Part shown: positions 1-5,536 of the stretch, piece by piece
Layout of the letters: every line of letters begins with the position of its first letter
Numbering within the stretch: position 1 is the first letter of the stretch
Assembly: GCA_020345945.1 (NCBI GenBank)
Contig: CP070773.1
Coordinates: forward strand, 835,764-841,299
Source of the DNA: Candidatus Bathyarchaeota archaeon
GTDB taxonomy: Archaea > Thermoproteota > Bathyarchaeia > RBG-16-48-13 > GCA-020345945
Direction: 5' to 3'
Length of the DNA stretch: 5,536 bases
Notes under the pieces: model-generated
Seen by the model: the letters and a program-made list of their open reading frames with translations, nothing else
Told to the model about the DNA's origin: nothing
Databases searched by the model: none
Made by a program: the position numbers and the translations under genes

Positions 1-1232
1 CCTACCTTAGAACTGGGAAACCAGGTCCAGTCCTTATCCTGATACCTCCCGATCTCGGTGAATACAATGATTTAGAGCATCCTTACACTACAGTCAAAGG
101 CTGGAAGCACCCCGGAGATCCCAGAGACGTCGAACTGGCAGCTAGGGCGTTACTGAGTGCAAAGAGCCCACTCATATACGCCGGACAAGGGGTCTTCTAT
201 GCTGATGCCTGCGAGGAACTTCGAAGATTCGCTGAGTTGGTTCAGACACCTGTCTTGACTACATTAAAGGGAAAGAGTGTCTTCCCTGAGAACCACCCCC
301 TATCCGTAGGGGTCAGAGGAGGACCGGCTACACATTACTTGGAATGTTCTGATCTTGTCTTCGGGATAGGAACCAGTCTAGCCCCAGGCAGATTTTCACA
401 CAGAATACCCTCAGGCAAGGTCATCATACAGTTAACCATCGATGAACTCGACATAAACAGGTGCTACACTGTCGATCACGCTATTGTCGGAGACGCTAAG
501 CTCGTATTGAATCAGTTAATCACTGAAGTCCAGAAACAGGTAGGTCAGAGAGGCGTAGGAGAGAGAGAAGAACTCATACAGGAGATCAAGGATACCAAAA
601 AAGCGTTCTTAGAGGAGTATATGCCTCTTCTCACATCAGATGGTGTCCCTATCAACCCCTACAGGGTCTACTGGGACCTCATGCAAACCATCGACAGAGA
701 CAACTCCTCAATAACCCATGACTCTGGAAACACTAGAGACCAAACAAGCACGATTTATGAGGCGACAATTCCACACGGCTACATAGGCTGGGGTAATGTC
801 TCTACACTCGGTTTCGGACTGGGAGCGGCTACAGGCGCTAAACTTGCCTATCCCGAAAGAACAGTGGTAAACATTACCGGAGATGCCGGCGTCGGATATC
901 AACTCGGGGACTACGAATCATTAATCAGAAACGAGATCGGGATAACGACGATACATATAAACAACTCGGGTTTCGCCGGATACGGCCCAGGATTTTGGGG
1001 ACCGGGTCACGATCCATATACAAGCGAAGTAACCCACTCTGACACATTAAACATGGCGAAATCGATCGAAGCTATGGGTGAATACGCCGAAAGAGTCGAG
1101 AAGCCAGATGAGATCGTTCCTGCACTCAAGAGAGCTTTCAAGGTCAACAGATCAAAAAAACCAGCATATCTCGAGATCATCTGTAGCCAATACCCAGTCT
1201 TCGGAAGATGGGTTGGTGGAATCGTACACTAG
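1..1232 (+). CDS. TPP-dependent enzyme, acetolactate synthase-like (5'-truncated)
   Basis: The frame is open from base 3 (bases 1-2 end a split codon) to a TAG at 1230-1232, giving 409 visible residues. Full-length relatives have about 550-600, so the N-terminal TPP-binding (Pyr) domain with its catalytic Glu is mostly outside the window. The visible part begins with GKPGPVLILIPPD, the usual end of that domain. A Rossmann-like central domain follows (about residues 40-190, with IYAGQGV and SDLVFGIGTSL). Last comes the C-terminal PP domain, with GYIGWGNVSTLGFGLGAATGAK and the TPP/Mg motif GDA-(24 residues)-NN at residues 293-321. The TTG at 237 lies inside the central domain and is not the start. 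The family makes or breaks C-C bonds next to a carbonyl (acetolactate synthase, benzoylformate or oxalyl-CoA decarboxylase and similar). The GYIGWG block resembles uncharacterised 'thiamine pyrophosphate-requiring proteins' more than true biosynthetic acetolactate synthase, by memory of those families. Family is sure; substrate is unknown. Confidence 0.
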   Translation, partial: YLRTGKPGPVLILIPPDLGEYNDLEHPYTTVKGWKHPGDPRDVELAARALLSAKSPLIYAGQGVFYADACEELRRFAELVQTPVLTTLKGKSVFPENHPLSVGVRGGPATHYLECSDLVFGIGTSLAPGRFSHRIPSGKVIIQLTIDELDINRCYTVDHAIVGDAKLVLNQLITEVQKQVGQRGVGEREELIQEIKDTKKAFLEEYMPLLTSDGVPINPYRVYWDLMQTIDRDNSSITHDSGNTRDQTSTIYEATIPHGYIGWGNVSTLGFGLGAATGAKLAYPERTVVNITGDAGVGYQLGDYESLIRNEIGITTIHINNSGFAGYGPGFWGPGHDPYTSEVTHSDTLNMAKSIEAMGEYAERVEKPDEIVPALKRAFKVNRSKKPAYLEIICSQYPVFGRWVGGIVH

Positions 1233-1269
1233 CCCCCATCTATTCACCCATCAGACGGCAACACCGTTC

Positions 1270-1276
1270 TTATATT
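1270..1276 (+). promoter_or_regulatory. Possible archaeal TATA box for the phosphohydrolase gene
   Basis: TTATATT lies in the 78-base gap after the TPP enzyme. If it is a TATA box, transcription would begin about 25 bases downstream, near 1298, just ahead of the GGGGGAG at 1299-1305. That would give a short leader. The spacing is what supports the call; no clear purine-rich BRE element precedes it (the upstream bases are ACCGTTC). The gene may therefore be transcribed separately rather than only by read-through from the gene before it. Confidence 0.
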
Positions 1277-1298
1277 GAGACTAGGGTCTAGATTGATT

Positions 1299-1305
1299 GG
1301 GGGAG
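1299..1305 (+). promoter_or_regulatory. Ribosome binding site deciding the ATG start at 1311
   Basis: GGGGGAG is followed by a 5-base spacer (TAGAA) and then ATG at 1311. This is a good Shine-Dalgarno match. It argues for starting at 1311 rather than at the in-frame TTG at 1275, which would place this site inside the coding region and add 12 residues with no resemblance to the family. Confidence 0.
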
Positions 1306-1310
1306 TAGAA

Positions 1311-3323
1311 ATGGATAGGATCGCAGAGAAGGCTGTCTTGATAGGTATCGATTCGATTACACCAGAGTTGACTGAGAAATTCATCGATGAGGGGACCCTA
1401 CCCAACTGGCAGAGTCTGGTTGAAGATGGAGTCTTCGGGGAAGGAATACCACCGCTACCTTCATTGACCGGTTCCAACTGGAAGACCATAGTCACAGGAG
1501 CATATCCGGGAACAATAGGAGTTACAGGCTGTTGGTTCCATATCTCGGGAACTCCCTTAGATCAACTTGTAAACGGATTCATATCCGACTTTACGAAAGC
1601 CGAGTGTCTTTGGACAACCGCAGAACACCACAAACTCAAACCATTAATCATGAAGTATGCTGGTGCCCTAGGCACAGCAAAGAGACCTTTTGCCGTAGAG
1701 AGAGGAATTCAAGTTGAGGGCTTCGCCTCTCCAATGTGGAGTGGAAACTGGTTCGAGATAAGTCCCTGCATGCTTTACTCCACTAAGAAATATAGAGACG
1801 CAGTTCAAGTCCAGTTTCGAAAAACATCAGACTGGAAGAACCTTCCGGAGAGTGCAAGAACACCATTAGAGACGATAATCAAAGTCAAACCCAAAAGGGG
1901 AGAAGCGGAGATCAAGTTCAACCTTCTAATAATAGATTCCGAAGGAGACGGATACGACAGAGCAGTAATCTCACCTTCAAGAAATGCCAAAGAAGCAATA
2001 GGCTATGTTAGTGTGGGTGAGTGGACCGACTGGTTAACCGAAAGATTTGAAGGGAGAATACTTCAGGGCCCACCAGTCATAGCCCATCAAGTGCCAAACT
2101 CGGAGTTCAGATGGGATTATGCTCCTGAGTATACCCGGCAGTTCAAGGAGATTGAAGGGACTTTCAGATTCAAACTCGTTGAACTCTCGCCAGACGGAAA
2201 GAGATTCAGACTTTATAGGAGTCAAGTCTTCCCGAAATCAGGCTTCACCAAACCTGACTCACTAGCGGAGGAACTCGTGGAGAAGTTCGGTCCCTTCCAA
2301 GAGCATATTGGTCCGAAACCCATCTACGAAGGATGGATAGACGAAGAGACCTTTCTGGAGGAGATGGATTACCAATCAAGGTGGCTTGGGAAGGCAACAG
2401 ACTATATCTTTTCCCACTACGATTGGCATCTCTACTTCCTTCAGTGGCATGGGCCCAACCATGCGCAGCACACATTTTGGGGCGGTATAGATCCAGTCAG
2501 TCCATGGTACGACGAATCCAAAGCCAAGAAGTATTGGAACATCTTTAGGAGGTTCTATGGTATGGCTGACACAATGACAGGAGAGATCACTGGGAATATT
2601 GATGAAGACACCCTGATTGTCATCGTTGCTGACCATGGGCACGTTCCGATAGCCAGAGGCACCGTCTTCATCGGGAACGCCTTCGTTCGAGCAGGCCTCA
2701 TGAGCTTGAATAAAACAGAGAAAGGTGAACTTATCGTGAATTGGTCGAAGACGAAGGCAGTACCCTTAGGGCTAGACCATGTATGGGTTAACCTCAAAGA
2801 CAGAGATGCCACAGGGATTGTAGAAGCCGGGGATGAGTATGAGGAGGTAAGAGACATTGTGATAAACTTACTTTACGATCTAGAAGACCCCAAGGGAAGA
2901 CATCCCGTCTCCTTTGCCTTCAGGAGAGAGGACGGAGAAGCACTCGGACATTATGGGGATAGAGTAGGAGATGTAGTGTTTCAACTGGTTGGAGGGTACA
3001 TGGGAAGTGTAAACACGTTTACGGAGGACTTGAACATCTTCCCTGAAGGACTATACGGGGAGTCCATGTCAGATGACTCAAGGGGGGGACATGGACTGAC
3101 GAGAGGTCCCTCAAGTGAACACGGATACTACTTTCCAACAACACGATTCGGTTTAGGATCGATAAGAGTGCCATTCATCATGGTTGGTCCAGGAGTCAAG
3201 AAGGGATACAGACTGAAAAAACCTATCAGGCTAGTGGATATCGCACCAACCATATCCCACTTGTTAGGGATCTCGGCCCCAGCAGATTCTGAAGGAACCA
3301 TAATCGGGGAATCATTGATCTAA
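1311..3323 (+). CDS. Alkaline phosphatase superfamily phosphohydrolase (type I phosphodiesterase-like)
   Basis: 670 residues from the ATG at 1311, chosen for its GGGGGAG site; the TTG at 1275 is a weaker in-frame alternative. The fold shows from the motifs in order. The first metal Asp is D14 in VLIGIDS. The probable nucleophile is T53 in PSLTGSNW, followed by the typical IVTGAYPGTIGVTG. The second-site segment is WHGPNHAQHTFW, with N383 and H387. VADHGH gives D441 and H442. The last metal His is probably H604 in SSEHGYYFP (H594 in GGHG is an alternative). The ending VGPGVKKGY...DIAPTISHLLGI is classic for the family. Residues about 150-340 form a long insertion between nucleophile and second metal site, likely a cap. 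The family hydrolyses phosphate or sulfate esters, sometimes phosphonates, with two divalent metals. No signal peptide or membrane helix is seen, so it is probably cytoplasmic. N383 stands where relatives usually have a metal-binding Asp. Substrate is unknown. Confidence 0.
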   Translation: MDRIAEKAVLIGIDSITPELTEKFIDEGTLPNWQSLVEDGVFGEGIPPLPSLTGSNWKTIVTGAYPGTIGVTGCWFHISGTPLDQLVNGFISDFTKAECLWTTAEHHKLKPLIMKYAGALGTAKRPFAVERGIQVEGFASPMWSGNWFEISPCMLYSTKKYRDAVQVQFRKTSDWKNLPESARTPLETIIKVKPKRGEAEIKFNLLIIDSEGDGYDRAVISPSRNAKEAIGYVSVGEWTDWLTERFEGRILQGPPVIAHQVPNSEFRWDYAPEYTRQFKEIEGTFRFKLVELSPDGKRFRLYRSQVFPKSGFTKPDSLAEELVEKFGPFQEHIGPKPIYEGWIDEETFLEEMDYQSRWLGKATDYIFSHYDWHLYFLQWHGPNHAQHTFWGGIDPVSPWYDESKAKKYWNIFRRFYGMADTMTGEITGNIDEDTLIVIVADHGHVPIARGTVFIGNAFVRAGLMSLNKTEKGELIVNWSKTKAVPLGLDHVWVNLKDRDATGIVEAGDEYEEVRDIVINLLYDLEDPKGRHPVSFAFRREDGEALGHYGDRVGDVVFQLVGGYMGSVNTFTEDLNIFPEGLYGESMSDDSRGGHGLTRGPSSEHGYYFPTTRFGLGSIRVPFIMVGPGVKKGYRLKKPIRLVDIAPTISHLLGISAPADSEGTIIGESLI

Positions 3324-3421
3324 GTCTACTATGAAACAGAGACCAAATATGATTGGCAATAGATCAGCTCAATCACCGAAGGAGTTAAGAACCGTGTTCG
3401 TCTACAATCTCTGAACCACCG

Positions 3422-4615
3422 ATGTCGAATACTCCTCCATCCAAGAATAAGATTCTCGGAATGCTGGCAATGTCTCACTTCTCCCAGCACCTATGGATTG
3501 GAGTTGCCGCATTATATCCCTATATCAGGGCAGACTTAGGACTCTCCTATACAGAGATAGGAGCTGCGAGAGGCATCGCCTCAATTGTCTCTGGGTTTCT
3601 CCAGATCGTCTACAGCATAATAGCAAGATATGTTCCGAGAAGATTTCTTTTGGCTGCAGGGAACACGCTCTACTCTATCGCCAGCTTGATAATATCAATA
3701 GCAACTGGATTCTACCATCTCGCGGTCGCGAACCTGCTGGGAGGAATCGGAGCTGCCGCCCAGCATCCAGTCAGTGTATCAATCATCGGAGATAGATTTG
3801 AGAAGGTAGAACTTTCAGGCGCCTTAGGAGTCTTCTATGGTCTAGGTTACATGGGCAATATTATCGGTCCCCTCATCCTGACCCAGATTGCAATTCATTG
3901 GAGTTGGCGCAACTCACTCCTAGTATTATCGGTTCTTCCGATATCCATAGGATGTGGTCTTATTCTACTGCTGAAGGGCGCGGATCAACCCACCCTGAAA
4001 GGGAAGGAAAAAGGCAGTTCCAGTCTCCTCGCTGATGCAAAGACAGCTTTGAGGAACAAATCTGCAAGGATGACTATTGCGGCACAAGCATTCCTCTCGG
4101 GAGGGACAGGACAAGGAGTGATAGTTACATACACGGCACTATTCCTCAAGGACGGATTAGGCCTTGGAGACACCATGACAAGCGTACTATACTCGATCAC
4201 TATGGCAGGAGGGGTTCTCGGTACCCTTCTTATAAGTCGTTTCGCGAACCGCCTAGGTCCGTTGAGAACTTGTATTGTAAGCGCTACGATAGCCTCATTG
4301 GGAGTCCTCGCCTTGAGTTTTCAAGAGTCCTTCAGCTATCTACTCATACCGAACCTGCTACTAGTAGGATTGTTTGCTTTTCCCACAAGTAATCTCATGC
4401 AGTCTCATATCTCCTCAGTCTCGGAGCCAAGCGAGAGAGACTTACTGATAGGATTATACTTCACAGTCGGTTTTGGTCTAAGCTCAGTATGGGCAACACT
4501 AATCGGATTCACAATCGATATCTTCGGATCTTTCAGACCCGCCTGGACCTTGATGGCAGGACTAGCAGGAGTAGCAATCCTACTGCAACTATGGGCATAT
4601 AGACTCAGCAAATAG
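3422..4615 (+). CDS. MFS transporter, fosmidomycin-resistance-like
   Basis: 397 residues, a normal length for a 12-helix major facilitator in the cytoplasmic membrane. The hydrophobic segments fall at roughly 11-35, 45-68, 73-96, 98-120, 131-157 and 163-185. A polar loop (186-214) follows, then a second set of six from about 215 to 394. SHFSQHLW in helix 1, DLGLSYTEIG after it, and GGIGAAAQHP (residues 107-116) at helix 4 resemble the fosmidomycin-resistance-type branch, where A-x-(F/Q)-HP is typical; this placement is from memory of the family. The usual cytoplasmic loop 2-3 motif is degenerate (ARYVPRR). The ATG at 3422 is the first possible start, since an in-frame TAA lies at 3386. No good Shine-Dalgarno sits at the right distance, so the mRNA may be leaderless or weakly translated, or M14 (3461) may be the start. 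It follows the phosphohydrolase by 98 bases and converges with the next transporter. Substrate and direction of transport are not evident. Confidence 0.
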   Translation: MSNTPPSKNKILGMLAMSHFSQHLWIGVAALYPYIRADLGLSYTEIGAARGIASIVSGFLQIVYSIIARYVPRRFLLAAGNTLYSIASLIISIATGFYHLAVANLLGGIGAAAQHPVSVSIIGDRFEKVELSGALGVFYGLGYMGNIIGPLILTQIAIHWSWRNSLLVLSVLPISIGCGLILLLKGADQPTLKGKEKGSSSLLADAKTALRNKSARMTIAAQAFLSGGTGQGVIVTYTALFLKDGLGLGDTMTSVLYSITMAGGVLGTLLISRFANRLGPLRTCIVSATIASLGVLALSFQESFSYLLIPNLLLVGLFAFPTSNLMQSHISSVSEPSERDLLIGLYFTVGFGLSSVWATLIGFTIDIFGSFRPAWTLMAGLAGVAILLQLWAYRLSK

Positions 4616-4663
4616 GAGATTACAGGAGCAATAGGATTTACAAGATGACTCTAATTCAACAGT

Positions 4664-5536
4664 CTAATCGATTCTTCCTCTGAGTGTATATGAGAAGAAG
4701 GCGTTGAAAAGAAGCAGAAAAGCCACAAGATAGAAGCAGATCTCCATTCCCCATGTGGTGGAGATCCAAGTCAAGAGAATAGGAGCGATTATGGCACCCA
4801 CAGCGAAGGAAGTCCTGAAGAATCCAATCGCGGTTCCCCTTATAGAAGGATTGATGACTTCAGCTATCGTGACAGGGAGTAGCGGCATAAGGACTCCAAC
4901 TCCCATACCACCAATTAGGAACAAGAAAGCCTGCGCCTCAAAGGAGGGAAAGAACAGCATGCCAATAATTGTGATAGCGGTAAGTAGAAGAGAACTGACG
5001 AAGACTCCTGGTTTACCTGCAATCCGAGCAACCCTGCCTGCCAAGAAATTTGCCACCGACATCCCGATTGATCTGGTACCCATCAAGATCCCGATGGTCG
5101 CGACATCGAACCCTAATCGAATACTAAGGTAAAGAGGAAGAATCGTGGAGAAGACACCCATCATTGCAAACATTCTAATGAATCCTGTCAGGCAGACAAC
5201 CACAAAAACATAATCTTGCATTGCTTTGAGAGAATCCTTCCAAGTACCGTTGCGGACGCCTCGTTGGGCCTGAGTCACCTCAAGCGATGTGGCTTCCTTC
5301 AACTCCTTGGAGACTACCATGATTATTACCGCTAAAATCAGGATACCGGCTGCAATTGTGAATACGAACTTGAAACCGAAGGTTGCTGCCAATAATCCCC
5401 CAACAGGTGCCCCCATAAAACTCCCAGTAAACTCTATACCTTGGAAGACGCCCATCGCATCTCCCCTATCCTCTTTCTCCACCATATTCACAACAATGTT
5501 CATCGAGGAGTTGAAGAATAAGGCAGATCCTACTCC
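4664..5536 (-). CDS. MFS transporter, drug:H+ antiporter type (5'-truncated at window edge)
   Basis: Read on the minus strand, the frame is open from the right window edge to a TAG at 4666-4664, giving 290 visible residues. An ATG at 5503 is internal: the 11 codons before it read GVGSALFFNSS, which fits helix 4 of a major facilitator. The N-terminal helices 1-3 (about 100 residues) are therefore outside the window. Visible landmarks are EDRGDAMG after helix 4 and a helix 5 antiporter motif C-like stretch, GSFMGAPVGG (visible residues 38-47). A charged central loop follows (around KELKEATSLEVTQAQRG). The C-terminal half repeats the pattern with PSIRGTAIGFFRTSFAVG. Motif C is typical of proton-coupled exporters, so efflux of a small molecule is the likeliest role, by inference. 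It is not a recent duplicate of the transporter at 3422-4615: the two share only general family traits. The 48-base gap between the two stop codons shows no clear hairpin or T-run. Confidence 0.
   Translation of the reverse strand, partial: GVGSALFFNSSMNIVVNMVEKEDRGDAMGVFQGIEFTGSFMGAPVGGLLAATFGFKFVFTIAAGILILAVIIMVVSKELKEATSLEVTQAQRGVRNGTWKDSLKAMQDYVFVVVCLTGFIRMFAMMGVFSTILPLYLSIRLGFDVATIGILMGTRSIGMSVANFLAGRVARIAGKPGVFVSSLLLTAITIIGMLFFPSFEAQAFLFLIGGMGVGVLMPLLPVTIAEVINPSIRGTAIGFFRTSFAVGAIIAPILLTWISTTWGMEICFYLVAFLLLFNAFFSYTLRGRID

Noticed and set aside
1255..1267. Small hairpin ACGG-CAACA-CCGT followed by a T-rich stretch, as a terminator of the TPP gene.
   Set aside because: A 4-base stem is too weak, and the following bases (TTCTTATATT) are not a clean T-run and fit a TATA box better.
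1278..1289. Inverted repeat AGAC-TAGG-GTCT between the possible TATA box and the ribosome site, as an operator.
   Set aside because: Only 4-base arms; expected by chance in a window of this size, and no regulator gene is visible.
1275..1310. N-terminal extension of the phosphohydrolase starting at TTG 1275.
   Set aside because: It would overlap the likely TATA box and place the GGGGGAG site inside the gene; the extra 12 residues do not look like the family.
3351..3374. Inverted repeat GATTG...CAATC in the same gap, as a terminator or regulatory hairpin.
   Set aside because: 5-base AT-rich arms with a 14-base loop and no T-run after it.
3324..3408. Near-repeat GTCTACTAT / GTCTACAAT flanking the gap between the phosphohydrolase and the transporter.
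   Set aside because: Nine bases with one mismatch and no further copies; most likely chance.
4755..5132. Plus-strand open frame of 125 codons opposite the second transporter.
   Set aside because: It lies wholly antisense to a clear MFS coding frame, its product matches no family I recognise, and it has no convincing ribosome site.

Overview
The window carries four protein-coding genes packed with short gaps, two of them cut by the window edges. I see no RNA genes, mobile elements, CRISPR arrays or long repeats. In every coding frame I read, arginine is written mostly as AGA/AGG and isoleucine often as ATA. One gene has a TATA-like box about 40 bases ahead of a GGGGGAG ribosome binding site. 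Together these suggest an archaeon, perhaps a mesophilic or moderately thermophilic Thermoproteota-type lineage. This is an inference from base and codon habits only; a bacterium is not excluded.

Layout: (1) 1-1232, plus strand, is the C-terminal 409 residues of a thiamine-pyrophosphate (TPP) enzyme of the acetolactate synthase / TPP-requiring decarboxylase superfamily; its N-terminus lies left of the window. (2) 1311-3323, plus strand, is a complete 670-residue alkaline-phosphatase-superfamily phosphohydrolase (type I phosphodiesterase / nucleotide pyrophosphatase fold), probably cytoplasmic. (3) 3422-4615, plus strand, is a complete 12-helix major facilitator superfamily (MFS) transporter with features of the fosmidomycin-resistance-like group. 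(4) 4664-5536, minus strand, is the C-terminal 290 residues of a second, different MFS transporter of the drug:H+ antiporter kind; its N-terminus lies right of the window. Genes 3 and 4 converge with a 48-base gap.

How they work together: the three plus-strand genes are collinear, with gaps of 78 and 98 bases. They could form a small catabolic or uptake cluster (transporter, phospho- or sulfo-ester hydrolase, TPP lyase or decarboxylase), but nothing in the sequence fixes a substrate. The point most worth checking is an Asn where the phosphodiesterase family normally has a metal-binding Asp. Otherwise the region looks like ordinary metabolic and transport content, and I found no convincing new system.
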